DNA of 64,000 bases from 4572-123 sp002084545 (lineage in GTDB: Bacteria; Desulfobacterota; Desulfobacteria; Desulfobacterales; 4572-123): positions 8,559-72,558 of the forward strand of contig JAOZSJ010000002.1 in NCBI GenBank assembly GCA_029939715.1, read 5' to 3'. Below are positions 53,579 through 62,693 of the stretch, one piece after another. The translations under genes and the position numbers were made by a program. The notes beneath the pieces were generated by a model. It searched no databases. It saw only the letters and a list, made by a program, of their open reading frames with translations, and was not told the DNA's origin. Numbering within the stretch: position 1 is the stretch's first letter; each line of letters starts with the position of its first letter.

Positions 53579-54418
53579 ATGCAGGATTACAAGGCCAAAG
53601 TCAAAGAAACCGCCGCCTTTCTTAAAAAACGCCTTAATCGGCCGCCCTCTATCGGGATCATTGCCGGAACCGGTCTCGGAGAAAGTGTTGAAGCCCTGAA
53701 TGTATCGGAAGTATTCAACTACCGTGACCTGCCTCATTTCCCGGTTTCAACCGTTGAAGGGCATCATGGCCGGTTGCTGTGCGGCACTCTTGCCCGCCGG
53801 CAGGTCGTCGTCCTGCAGGGAAGGTTTCATCTTTACGAGGGATACATTCCCCTTGAAGTAACCTTTCCGGTACGGGTCCTCCAGGCCCTCGGAGTCCGGT
53901 CACTTATCGTTACCAATGCCGCCGGAGGCTTGAACCCCGCCTTTACACCCGGGGAGATTATGTTGATTACCGACCACATAAACCTTAGCGGCGCCAACCC
54001 CCTGGTCGGCCCCAATTACGACGACTGGGGAGTCCGCTTTCCGGATATGAGTCAAACCTATGACGTACATCTTTCCGCCCTGGTCCTGCAGGCGGCCGAT
54101 GCGTCCGGCATTGATCTGCAACAGGGTATTTACGCGGGGCTGCTCGGGCCTTCCCTTGAAACACCGGCTGAGATCAGATTTCTCAAAACCATTGGAGCCG
54201 ATGCAGTGGGCCTGTCCACCATTCAGGAGGTCATTGCCGCGATTCATGGCGGCATGCGCGTTCTTGGACTCTCGATCCTTACCAATATTAACGATCCCGA
54301 CAATCCCCGCCCCGCGGTAATAGAGGATATAATTACCGTCGCCAAAAAAGCCGCGCCCGGGCTTGAAACACTTATCAAATATGTTGTGGAGAATATCAAT
54401 GACCAGCCCCGCACCTGA
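53579..54418 (+). CDS. purine nucleoside phosphorylase (trimeric, PNP/MTAP family)
   Basis: A 279-residue phosphorylase. The phosphate site is in GTGLGES and VEGHHGRL, and the purine-binding segment is GLLGPSLETPAEIR with Glu. Where typical PNPs have GMSTxPE, this protein has LSTIQEV, a substitution in the nucleoside pocket. The operon partners are an MTA/SAH deaminase and mtnA. I therefore infer that the substrate may be methylthioinosine, giving methylthioribose 1-phosphate for MtnA. Ordinary inosine or guanosine phosphorolysis cannot be excluded. The end overlaps the next gene by 20 bp. Confidence 0.9.
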   Translation: MQDYKAKVKETAAFLKKRLNRPPSIGIIAGTGLGESVEALNVSEVFNYRDLPHFPVSTVEGHHGRLLCGTLARRQVVVLQGRFHLYEGYIPLEVTFPVRVLQALGVRSLIVTNAAGGLNPAFTPGEIMLITDHINLSGANPLVGPNYDDWGVRFPDMSQTYDVHLSALVLQAADASGIDLQQGIYAGLLGPSLETPAEIRFLKTIGADAVGLSTIQEVIAAIHGGMRVLGLSILTNINDPDNPRPAVIEDIITVAKKAAPGLETLIKYVVENINDQPRT

Positions 54419-55721
54419 ACTGATTGCCGACCTGCTTATAACCAATGGAACCGTCCTGACCATGGACGGCGGCAACACACTGATTGAAAACGGAGCCGTT
54501 GCGGTAAAAAACGATGCCATCATCGCCCTCGGACCCGCGGAAAGCTTTTCCACATGGCGAATTTTACGAAAAATTGACGCGGCGGGCGGTATTATCATGC
54601 CCGGCCTTATCAATACCCACACCCATGCAGCTATGACTCTTTTTCGGGGACTGGCCGATGATCTTCCTCTTGATGCCTGGCTCAACGATCATATCTTCCC
54701 TGCCGAAGCCAGGCTGGATTATGAAAAAGTGTATGCCGGAACCGATCTGGCATGTGCGGAGATGATCCTGTCGGGGACTACCTGTTTCTGTGACATGTAT
54801 CTTTTTGAAGAAGCTGTTGCCGATGCGGCAGTTCATGCCGGCATGCGGGCTGTTGTTGGAGAGGTTCTTTACGATTTTCCTTCGCCCAATTACGGGCCCG
54901 TCGAGAAGGGATTTGCCTATACTGAAAATCTCATGGCTAAATTTTGTGATAACCCTTTGATTACCGTGGCCGTGGAACCGCATTCTCCCTATCTGTGTTC
55001 TCCGGATCTTCTTTGCCGTGCCGCGGCCCTTTCTCGGGACCATGGGGTCCCTCTGGTTATACATCTGTCCGAAACCGTGAACGAGGTGGCCCAAATCCGG
55101 AAAAAATACGGCCGCACCCCCGTGGAACATCTGGCCGACCTGGGAGCTCTCTCCCCAAGGCTGCTTGCCTGCCACTGTACCGTGCTCTCTACCGAGGATA
55201 TTGCCCTTCTTGAAAAATTCGACGTCAAGGTTTCCCACAATCCTGAAAGCAATATGAAACTGGCTTCGGGAATCGCACCGGTTCCGGAACTTCTCAAGTC
55301 CGGCGTATGTGTCGGGCTCGGCACGGACGGATGCGCAAGCAACAATGATCTGGATCTTTTTCTGGAGATGGACACAGCTGCAAAACTGCACAAGGTCAAT
55401 ACTCTGGATCCCACTGCCGCCGATGCTCTGACAATACTGAAAATGGCCACACATAAAGGTGCGGAGGCGCTTGGACTGGAAAAGATCACAGGCTCCCTGG
55501 AGCCCGGCAAAAAAGCCGATATTATCGTCATCAATATGTGCAAACCGCATTTAACGCCCATGTACAACCCTGTCTCACATCTTGTTTATGCAGTCCGGGG
55601 CAGCGATGTCAGCGATTCCATCATTAACGGCCGGGTTGTTTTGGAAAACCGGAAATTGCAATCCCTGGACCTTGCCGCAGTCATGGATAGAGCATCGGGT
55701 ATTGCAAGGGATATAAGATAA
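54399..55721 (+). CDS. mtaD: 5-methylthioadenosine/S-adenosylhomocysteine deaminase
   Basis: A protein of 440 residues from the ATG at 54399 (GGAG seven bases upstream). It is a metal-dependent amidohydrolase with zinc ligands in NTHTHAAMTLF, PLVIHLSE and CHCTVLS, and the Asp in GLGTDGCASNNDL. Members deaminate MTA and SAH to the inosine forms. The coupled gene order PNP-deaminase-mtnA supports the role in methylthioadenosine recycling. Related aromatic deaminases such as chlorohydrolases cannot be fully excluded. Confidence 0.9.
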   Translation: MTSPAPELIADLLITNGTVLTMDGGNTLIENGAVAVKNDAIIALGPAESFSTWRILRKIDAAGGIIMPGLINTHTHAAMTLFRGLADDLPLDAWLNDHIFPAEARLDYEKVYAGTDLACAEMILSGTTCFCDMYLFEEAVADAAVHAGMRAVVGEVLYDFPSPNYGPVEKGFAYTENLMAKFCDNPLITVAVEPHSPYLCSPDLLCRAAALSRDHGVPLVIHLSETVNEVAQIRKKYGRTPVEHLADLGALSPRLLACHCTVLSTEDIALLEKFDVKVSHNPESNMKLASGIAPVPELLKSGVCVGLGTDGCASNNDLDLFLEMDTAAKLHKVNTLDPTAADALTILKMATHKGAEALGLEKITGSLEPGKKADIIVINMCKPHLTPMYNPVSHLVYAVRGSDVSDSIINGRVVLENRKLQSLDLAAVMDRASGIARDIR

Positions 55722-55731
55722 GGGAAATTCC

Positions 55732-56835
55732 ATGAAAATCGACACTGAAATTATTCGACCCATCCGACTGGATGATGATTTAAAAACCGTTAAAATTATC
55801 GACCAGCGCCGATTGCCCCACGAGTTCGTTACCGTTGATCTGAAAACCATGGACGACGCCGTCATGGCCATCATCGAAATGTATGTCAGGGGGGCGCCGC
55901 TTATCGGCGTTACCGCCGCCTATGGTGTATTTCTGGCAGCCCTGAACTGCGCCGGAAATCAGTTGCCGGACGATTATATTGTTGCTGAATGCCGGCGTTT
56001 GAAAGCAGCCCGGCCCACGGCCGTGAACTTGAGCTGGGCCGTCGATTGGATGCTGAATAAAATTCTCACAGTTGACGGAAAAGAAGAAAAGATCAAAATC
56101 GCCCGCCGGGCGGCCGGGGATCTGGCGGATTATGAGGCTGAAAACTGTCGCAGCATAGGCAAATATGGTCTGGGCCTGATCGAAAAAATCAGGGATAAAA
56201 AAAATGGGCGGACCGTTAACCTGCTGACCCACTGCAATGCCGGCTGGCTTGCCTGTATTGAATACGGCACCGCCACGGCTCCCATGTATGCGGCCCTTGA
56301 AAAAGGGATCGATATTCATGTGTGGGTGGATGAGACCCGCCCCCTGAACCAGGGATCGCGCCTGACCGCATGGGAACTCGGCAAACGAGGGATAAAACAT
56401 ACGGTCATCACCGATAACGCCGGCGGTCACCTGATGCAGCACGGCATGGTGGACCTGGTGATAGTGGGCACTGACAGAACAAGCTCCACAGGTGATGTGG
56501 CAAACAAAATCGGTACCTATTTAAAGGCTCTGGCGGCCCGGGACAACGATGTCCCTTTTTATGTGGCCCTTCCCTCCAGTACTTTTGACTGGCGGATCAA
56601 AAACGGTGTAAAGGAGATTCCCATAGAAAAGCGCGATCCTGATGAAGTCAGATTTGTTCAGGGACTGTACAACGATTCCGTATGCAGTGTCCTGGTGCCT
56701 CCGGAGACCAGTCCGGCAGCCAATTTTGCCTTTGATGTGACACCTGCCCGCCTGGTCACGGGTTTTATCACCGAACGCGGTATCTGCCGGGCAGAAGAGA
56801 GCGATATTAAACGGCTGTTTCCGGAAAATTATTGA
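55732..56835 (+). CDS. mtnA: S-methyl-5-thioribose-1-phosphate isomerase
   Basis: A 367-residue aldose-ketose isomerase of the eIF2B-like fold. The substrate loop is YVRGAPLIGVTAAYG, with the catalytic Cys in LTHCNAGWLA and the Asp in VGTDRTSSTGDVANK. It converts methylthioribose 1-phosphate to methylthioribulose 1-phosphate. It starts 10 bp after mtaD. The later enzymes mtnB, mtnW and mtnD are not in the window, so the product may go to another route. Confidence 0.94.
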   Translation: MKIDTEIIRPIRLDDDLKTVKIIDQRRLPHEFVTVDLKTMDDAVMAIIEMYVRGAPLIGVTAAYGVFLAALNCAGNQLPDDYIVAECRRLKAARPTAVNLSWAVDWMLNKILTVDGKEEKIKIARRAAGDLADYEAENCRSIGKYGLGLIEKIRDKKNGRTVNLLTHCNAGWLACIEYGTATAPMYAALEKGIDIHVWVDETRPLNQGSRLTAWELGKRGIKHTVITDNAGGHLMQHGMVDLVIVGTDRTSSTGDVANKIGTYLKALAARDNDVPFYVALPSSTFDWRIKNGVKEIPIEKRDPDEVRFVQGLYNDSVCSVLVPPETSPAANFAFDVTPARLVTGFITERGICRAEESDIKRLFPENY

Positions 56836-56932
56836 CTTTCGAATTACTATCTTTTATTTTCCCATTTTTTCATAAAAATTATGTTTTCCATATGCTGCAC
56901 TTAATTTCAGGTTTATCCGGCCGAGGCTTCCC

Positions 56933-57403
56933 ATGATTACAGACATTGAAAAAAAAATTATCGCCTCCATTCAGGAAGACATGGATATCTGCCAACGGCC
57001 CTATCTTAAAATTGCAAAAAAACTCGATATTTCCGAGTCACAGCTTCTATCATCCATTAAAGACCTTGTACAACGCGGTATCATTCGTCGTTTCGGGGCT
57101 ACCATCCGGCACCAGAAATCCGGGTTTGAAGCCAATGCCATGGTGGCCTGGCAGGTTGATGAAGACAGGGTGGAACTGGTCGGCGAAAAGCTGGCCTGCC
57201 TGGCTCAGGTTTCCCACTGCTACCGCCGCAACCCATCGGATCAGTGGCCATACAATCTGTACACCATGATCCATGCCGCTGATGAAGCATCCTGTCGACA
57301 GATGGCCGGGGAGATGGCCATGAATACCGGAGTTGATGTCTACACCATACTTTTCAGCCGCAGGGAATTGAAAAAAACTTCAATGAAATACTTTCCCGAA
57401 TGA
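56933..57403 (+). CDS. ahbB: siroheme decarboxylase-type AsnC/Lrp protein (AhbB-like)
   Basis: A 156-residue Lrp/AsnC-fold protein. A winged helix (about 1-60) precedes the segment GFEANAMVAWQV and the motif VSHCYRR, with WPYNLYTMIH, as in siroheme decarboxylase subunit AhbB (NirD/G/H/L relatives). It would take part in siroheme decarboxylation to 12,18-didecarboxysiroheme in the alternative heme pathway. No ahbA lies next to it, so it could be a stand-alone paralogue or a regulator. Its stop overlaps the next start by 4 bp. Confidence 0.85.
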   Translation: MITDIEKKIIASIQEDMDICQRPYLKIAKKLDISESQLLSSIKDLVQRGIIRRFGATIRHQKSGFEANAMVAWQVDEDRVELVGEKLACLAQVSHCYRRNPSDQWPYNLYTMIHAADEASCRQMAGEMAMNTGVDVYTILFSRRELKKTSMKYFPE

Positions 57404-58755
57404 CACTCTCCCCTCATATCCTTTTAATCAATCCCTGGATTCACGATTTTGCCGCCTATGATTTCTGGGCCAAGCCTTTAGGGCTTTTAATCCTGGCCGG
57501 CATCCTGCGGCAGCACGGTTTTAAAATTTCCTATATCGACTGCCTGGACCGGTTTCATCCCAATGCCGCGTCTGTTGCCATGCATGCCCGTAACGGAAGG
57601 GGCCCCTATCTGAAAACAAAAATACCCAACCCCGATGGACTGGAAGATATTCAGCGCACTTATTCCAGATACGGTATCCCGCCGGAATGGTTTTGTGAAG
57701 ATCTGAAAGCCCTTGCCCGGCCTGACCTCATTCTGGTGACATCTCTGATGACATACTGGTATCCCGGTGTTCAGGAAACAATTAAAACCATAAAAAAAGT
57801 ATTTCCCAACATTCCCGTTGTCCTGGGCGGTATCTATGCGACCCTGTGCCATGATCACGCCGTGCTCCATTCAGGCGCTGATCAGGTCATTGCCGGACCC
57901 GGAATCGAATCCATTCTTGATTTGGCGGCAGCTTATACGGGGTATTCCCCTTTGCCGGCATATGATCCCGGGAATCTCGATACCGTGGCCTTTCCCGCCC
58001 TTGACCTGCAGCATGAAATCAACTACGCGCCCTTGCTTACATCCCGGGGGTGCCCGTTTTCCTGTACCTACTGCGCTTCTAATATCCTGGATCCCAAAAG
58101 AATGCAGCGCAGTCCCGCTTCGGTGGTGAAGGAAATTCTGCACTGGCACAAAAACTACAATGTGATCGATTTTGCTTTTTATGATGATGCGCTGCTGATC
58201 AACGCCGGCACCCACATTATTCCCATACTTGAAAATCTGATCAGAATAGGCCTCAAGGTTCGCTTTCATACCCCCAATGCGGTTCATATCCGCGAAATTA
58301 CACAACAGACCGCCGGGCTGATGTTTGCGGCAGGATTTAAAACCATCCGTATGGGACTTGAAACCACGGCTTTTGATAAACGCAATGATCTGGATAACAA
58401 GGTAAGTGCCCATGAATTCAACCGGGCTATCACCTGCCTCAAGCAGGCGGGTTTCAGCCAAAACCAGATTGGAGCCTACCTGCTCATAGGATTGCCCGAT
58501 CAAGACCCTGCAGCCATTGAGGCGTCTATCAAAGTAGTCAAACAGGCCGGGATAACTCCCGTGCTTGCTCATTATTCGCCTATCCCCCATACACAACTCT
58601 GGCGTCATGCCGTCGCTTCATCCCGCTATGACCTGGAATCAGATCCGATTTTCACCAACAATGCCCTTTTCCCCTGTCAGCGGGAAACCTTCTCATGGAA
58701 GGCACTGACCCGCTTGAAACAACTGACCGAAAAAACCAAATTGAATAATAAATGA
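57400..58755 (+). CDS. B12-binding radical SAM protein
   Basis: A 451-residue protein. The N-terminal cobalamin-binding-like domain (about 1-170) includes LLINPWIHDFAAYDFW and the LVTSLMTYWYPG strand. A radical SAM core has the cluster motif CPFSCTYCAS and LETTAFDKR. It starts within the stop of the ahbB-like gene (ATGA), so a shared pathway is likely. It lacks a SPASM domain, so it is not AhbC or AhbD. The substrate is unknown. Confidence 0.85.
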   Translation: MTLSPHILLINPWIHDFAAYDFWAKPLGLLILAGILRQHGFKISYIDCLDRFHPNAASVAMHARNGRGPYLKTKIPNPDGLEDIQRTYSRYGIPPEWFCEDLKALARPDLILVTSLMTYWYPGVQETIKTIKKVFPNIPVVLGGIYATLCHDHAVLHSGADQVIAGPGIESILDLAAAYTGYSPLPAYDPGNLDTVAFPALDLQHEINYAPLLTSRGCPFSCTYCASNILDPKRMQRSPASVVKEILHWHKNYNVIDFAFYDDALLINAGTHIIPILENLIRIGLKVRFHTPNAVHIREITQQTAGLMFAAGFKTIRMGLETTAFDKRNDLDNKVSAHEFNRAITCLKQAGFSQNQIGAYLLIGLPDQDPAAIEASIKVVKQAGITPVLAHYSPIPHTQLWRHAVASSRYDLESDPIFTNNALFPCQRETFSWKALTRLKQLTEKTKLNNK

Positions 58756-58768
58756 ATATTTATTCATT
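58751..58768. promoter_or_regulatory. FadR-box-like palindrome 1
   Basis: AATGAATA-TT-TATTCATT, a perfect 8-bp inverted repeat overlapping the end of the radical SAM gene. It resembles the TGAATGA-type boxes of TetR-family FadR repressors. Confidence 0.5.
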
Positions 58769-58900
58769 CTCATTTATTGAAATCCGCACTTTACGTAACC
58801 CTTAATAGATCCGGTATCCTTATCGACGAATTTTGAATTTTATCTTTTATTTCAACTTGTTAATTATTTATATAAAATATCCATTTCACAGATATTTTTC

Positions 58901-58926
58901 TTGACACAATGATGCATGCTTTGATA
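58901..58926 (+). promoter_or_regulatory. predicted promoter of the fad operon
   Basis: A consensus TTGACA (58901-58906), then a weak -10 (TGATAA or GATAAG, 15-16 bp on). The FadR-box-like palindrome at 58929-58946 lies just downstream, positioned to block transcription. Confidence 0.5.
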
Positions 58927-58928
58927 AG

Positions 58929-58946
58929 TGAATGAGTATTCATTCA
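58929..58946. promoter_or_regulatory. FadR-box-like operator
   Basis: The palindrome TGAATGAGTATTCATTCA has 16 of 18 symmetric positions. It matches the published Bacillus FadR box pattern (TGAATGA-N-TA-N-TCATTCA). It lies upstream of the fadN-like gene. Confidence 0.65.
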
Positions 58947-59019
58947 TGTGCAGCTATAAACCTCGATTAAACCGATTTATCGTTTTTGACGTTACCAATC
59001 TATTATTCAGGAGGCAATT

Positions 59020-61425
59020 ATGAGCAGAAAGATTAAACAGGCCGCAGTTATCGGTTCAGGTGTGATGGGCGGCGGCATTGCAGCACTTCTTGCAAGTGCC
59101 GGCATCAAAACACTGTTGCTGGACATCGTTCCCTTTGATCTTACGGACGAAGAAAAAAAGGACCCGGCAGCCCGAAATAAAATTGTAAAAGCCGGATTCG
59201 ACACCATCCTCAAGTCAAAACCGTCATTGCTGATGCAGAAAAAAGATGCGGTGCTTATCTCCATCGGCAACCTTGAAGATGATTTTGACAAACTTGCGGA
59301 TTGTGACTGGATCGTTGAAGTGGTTGTGGAAAACCTTAAAATCAAACAGGACCTTTTTAAACGCATCGAGCCGGTTCGCAAGGCCGGAAGCATTGTTTCA
59401 TCAAACACCTCCGGCATACCCTTGAAATCGATGTCCGAAGGATTGACTCTTGAATTCAAGCAGCATTTTCTCGGGACCCATTTTTTCAACCCGGTCCGTT
59501 ACATGCACCTTCTGGAAGTCATTAAGGGCGAAGAAACTCTTCCCGAAATCATTTCATTCATCGGTGATTTCGGTGAACGCATTCTTGGCAAGGGAATTGT
59601 CTGGGCCAAGGACACCCCCAACTTTGTGGGCAACCGGATCGGGGTCCAGGGTATGATCAAAGCCATGCAGCTCATGATGGAGCACGGATTGACCATCACG
59701 GAGGTTGACGCCCTTTTCGGCCAGGCCATGGGTCGTCCCAAAACAGCCATGTTCAAGACCACGGACCTGGTGGGCCTGGACACCATGAGCCACGTCGCCA
59801 AAAATACATATGATCTGGTGACCGAAGACGAGGAACGTGATAGTTTTATCATTCCGGAATTTGTCGAAAAAATGATCGAAAAAAACCTCCTGGGGAAAAA
59901 AACAAAGAGCGGTTTTTACAAAACCGACCTGACACCCGAATGGAAACTTATCCGGAAGGTGATCAATCCTGAAACCTTTGAATATGAAGAATTCAGCAAA
60001 CCCGACTTCCCGTGCCTTGCCGCCGCCAAAAAAGCCAAAACCCTGTCCGAAAAAATGAAGGCCATCGTATATGGTGATGACAAAGGCAGTACCTATGCAT
60101 GGAAAGCGGTGGCGAGTCAATTAATCTATTCGGCCAACCGGATTCCGGAAATATCCGATACCATTGTGGAAATCGACAACTCCATGAAGTGGGGCTTTAA
60201 CTTTGAAATGGGTCCATTTGAAACCTGGGACGCCATTGGTGTTGCTAAATCCACGGCCAAAATGGAGCAGGACAATCTGGCCGTCCCGGAAAAGGTCAAA
60301 AAAATGCTGGCTGCCGGAAATTCTACTTTTTACAAAACTGAAAACGGCAAGACTCTGTTTTATGATTTTGCTTCGGAAACCTACAAAGAGGTTGCCGTCA
60401 GTAAAACCATTGTTTCCCTTAAGGCCCTGAAAGGTGCGGACAAGCTGATCAAAAGCTGTCCGAGTGCATCCCTGATTGATCTTGGCGACGGTGTTTTCAA
60501 CTTGGAATTCCATACCAAAATGAATGCCCTGAACGGCGAAATCCTTGAATTCATGCATGAAACCCTGGATTATGTGGATGACAACGGCGCAGGATTGGTT
60601 ATCGGCAACCAGGCCGGCGGAATGCCTGGCGCGTTTTCCGCCGGGGCCGATCTGAAATTCATGGCAAATCTTGCCAAAGAGAAAAGATATGAAGATATGG
60701 ACGCCTTTCTGGCCGGGGGGCAGGCAGGTATGCAGCGAGCCCGATACTCATCTTTTCCCGTAGTGGCCGCGCCCTATGGCATGACCCTTGGCGGCGGATG
60801 CGAAATCTGCCTGGGTGCCGACCGCATAGTGGCCCATGCCGAACTTTTCATGGGACTTGTTGAAATCGGCGTCGGCCTGCTTCCCGGAGGCGGAGGGTGC
60901 CTGAACCTTTACAAAAAGCTCATAGCCGGCATTCCCGATGCCGTCACCGGCCTGGACCTGACGAAATTCTTTCTCCCGGCATTCATGTCCATTGCCATGG
61001 CCAAGGTATCCATGTCCGCGGCGGAAGCACGGTCAAACGGATTTCTCGGTCCCAAAGACAGGATTGTTTTCAACCGTGATTACCAGATCGGAGAAGCAAA
61101 AAAAGAAGTTCTCAAAATGCTTGACGAGGGGTATGCACCGCCAATAAAACGTCAGATCAAGGTGGTCGGCAATGCGGCCCAGGGCATGGTAAATGCGGAA
61201 CTTTTCAATATGCAGAGCGCCAAATATGTCAGCGAATATGATGTGTTCCTGGCAAGACGCATTGCCTTTGTCATCAGCGGAGGTGACGTTAGCGCCAACA
61301 GTATGGTGGACGAAGAGCTTATCCTGCAGCTTGAACGAGATGCATTTGTGGATTTCTGGAAGCAGGAAAAAACCATAGCCAGGGTAGACCACATGCTGAA
61401 GACGGGTAAACCCCTGAGAAACTAG
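59020..61425 (+). CDS. fadN: 3-hydroxyacyl-CoA dehydrogenase/enoyl-CoA hydratase (FadN-like)
   Basis: An 801-residue bifunctional beta-oxidation enzyme with the dehydrogenase first. The N-terminal NAD motif is VIGSGVMGGGIAALLA, the helical C-terminal dehydrogenase domain follows to about 450, and the crotonase part spans about 480-700 (GAFSAGADLKFM, TLGGGCEICLGAD). The order and length match FadN of Bacillus, not E. coli FadB. It oxidises 3-hydroxyacyl-CoA and hydrates enoyl-CoA. fadA follows 35 bp later. Confidence 0.93.
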   Translation: MSRKIKQAAVIGSGVMGGGIAALLASAGIKTLLLDIVPFDLTDEEKKDPAARNKIVKAGFDTILKSKPSLLMQKKDAVLISIGNLEDDFDKLADCDWIVEVVVENLKIKQDLFKRIEPVRKAGSIVSSNTSGIPLKSMSEGLTLEFKQHFLGTHFFNPVRYMHLLEVIKGEETLPEIISFIGDFGERILGKGIVWAKDTPNFVGNRIGVQGMIKAMQLMMEHGLTITEVDALFGQAMGRPKTAMFKTTDLVGLDTMSHVAKNTYDLVTEDEERDSFIIPEFVEKMIEKNLLGKKTKSGFYKTDLTPEWKLIRKVINPETFEYEEFSKPDFPCLAAAKKAKTLSEKMKAIVYGDDKGSTYAWKAVASQLIYSANRIPEISDTIVEIDNSMKWGFNFEMGPFETWDAIGVAKSTAKMEQDNLAVPEKVKKMLAAGNSTFYKTENGKTLFYDFASETYKEVAVSKTIVSLKALKGADKLIKSCPSASLIDLGDGVFNLEFHTKMNALNGEILEFMHETLDYVDDNGAGLVIGNQAGGMPGAFSAGADLKFMANLAKEKRYEDMDAFLAGGQAGMQRARYSSFPVVAAPYGMTLGGGCEICLGADRIVAHAELFMGLVEIGVGLLPGGGGCLNLYKKLIAGIPDAVTGLDLTKFFLPAFMSIAMAKVSMSAAEARSNGFLGPKDRIVFNRDYQIGEAKKEVLKMLDEGYAPPIKRQIKVVGNAAQGMVNAELFNMQSAKYVSEYDVFLARRIAFVISGGDVSANSMVDEELILQLERDAFVDFWKQEKTIARVDHMLKTGKPLRN

Positions 61426-61460
61426 TCAATACATTATTTAGAACCAAGGAGGAAAGCATT

Positions 61461-62645
61461 ATGAGAGATGCATATATTGTCACTTCGGTTAGAACACCCG
61501 GCTGCAGACGCAATAAGGGGGCCTTTCGCGATACCCGGCCGGAAGATCTTCTATCTTTTATCCTGGATGCCGCAGTGAAAAAAACACCGAATCTTGAAAA
61601 AAAAGATGTGGATGACATCATGGTCGGCTGCTCTTTTCCCGAAGCGGAACAGGGGATGAATATCGGCCGTATCGGCGCTCAACTGGCCGGATTCCCGGAT
61701 GAGGTGTCCGGCGCCACAATCAACCGGTTCTGCTCCTCCGGCCTGGAAGCCATTGCCCAGTCCTCCATGAGGGTCATGGCCGGATGGTCGGATGTCACCA
61801 TGGGCGGCGGAGTCGAATCCATGACCATGGTTGCAATGGGCGGGAATATGCCCAGACCTCATCCCGGATACACCGTTGACCGCCCCGACCTTTATACATC
61901 CATGGGAATTACCGCCGAAAACGTTGCAAACCGCTACAAGATCACGCGGGAGGCCCAGGATGAATTTGCCTGTAACTCCCAGATGAAAGCGGCAAAAGCC
62001 AAGGCCGATAAACTGTTTAAGGAAATTGTTCCGACACCGGCCACCCGCTTTGTAAAGCAGGAAAACGGCACGTTTAAATCAGAAACCTTTCTTCAGGACT
62101 TTGATGACGGCATCCGCGAGTCCACCACCCTTGAGGGGCTGGGCAAGCTTCGGGCGGTTTTTGCCGCAGGCGGCTCCGTAACCGCGGGGAATTCATCCCA
62201 GACAACCGATGGTGCCGCATGCAGCGTCATCATGTGTGAAGACAAGGTCAGGGAGCTGGCCCTGAAACCCGTGGCCAAATTGAAGTATTACACCACCGTG
62301 GGCTGCCGGGCCGATGAAATGGGTGTGGGACCGCGTTATGCCATTCCCAAACTGCTGAAGCTGGCAGGACTTTCCATCGACGATATCGGCGTTTGGGAGA
62401 TCAATGAGGCTTTTGCTTCCCAGGCTCTGTACTGCATCCGTGAACTGGGGCTTGAAAAGTATATGGACCGCATCAACATTCACGGCGGCGCCATTGCCCT
62501 TGGCCATCCGCTAGGGTGCACCGGTGCCAAACTCTGCTCCCAGATCCTCACCAACATGCAGGATCTCGGCGTCAAATACGGCGTGGAATCCATGTGTATC
62601 GGCGGCGGCATGGGCGCGGCAGCTTTGTTTGAGCTCTGCGAATAA
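61461..62645 (+). CDS. fadA: acetyl-CoA C-acyltransferase (thiolase)
   Basis: A 394-residue thiolase. The nucleophile Cys is in NRFCSSGLEAIA, the active-site His in GGAIALGHPLGCTG and a second Cys in ESMCIGGGMGAA. It cleaves 3-ketoacyl-CoA with CoA to acetyl-CoA and a shortened acyl-CoA. It has AAGGAGGA before the ATG and forms a unit with fadN. Confidence 0.94.
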   Translation: MRDAYIVTSVRTPGCRRNKGAFRDTRPEDLLSFILDAAVKKTPNLEKKDVDDIMVGCSFPEAEQGMNIGRIGAQLAGFPDEVSGATINRFCSSGLEAIAQSSMRVMAGWSDVTMGGGVESMTMVAMGGNMPRPHPGYTVDRPDLYTSMGITAENVANRYKITREAQDEFACNSQMKAAKAKADKLFKEIVPTPATRFVKQENGTFKSETFLQDFDDGIRESTTLEGLGKLRAVFAAGGSVTAGNSSQTTDGAACSVIMCEDKVRELALKPVAKLKYYTTVGCRADEMGVGPRYAIPKLLKLAGLSIDDIGVWEINEAFASQALYCIRELGLEKYMDRINIHGGAIALGHPLGCTGAKLCSQILTNMQDLGVKYGVESMCIGGGMGAAALFELCE

Positions 62646-62660
62646 ACCGGTTTATAAAGA

Positions 62661-62692
62661 AAAAACGGCCTCGATTCGAGGCCGTTTTTTTT
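62661..62692 (+). terminator. intrinsic terminator after fadA
   Basis: The stem AAAAACGGCCTCG/CGAGGCCGTTTTT is followed by Ts, 16 bp after the fadA stop. It is symmetric and may also serve serC from the other side. Confidence 0.85.
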
Positions 62693-62693
62693 A

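Noticed and set aside
54564..55550. 328-residue ORF on the minus strand
   Set aside because: It is a shadow of mtaD, with a composition rich in His, Gly and Arg and no motif; the sense gene has clear metal-site motifs and operon context.
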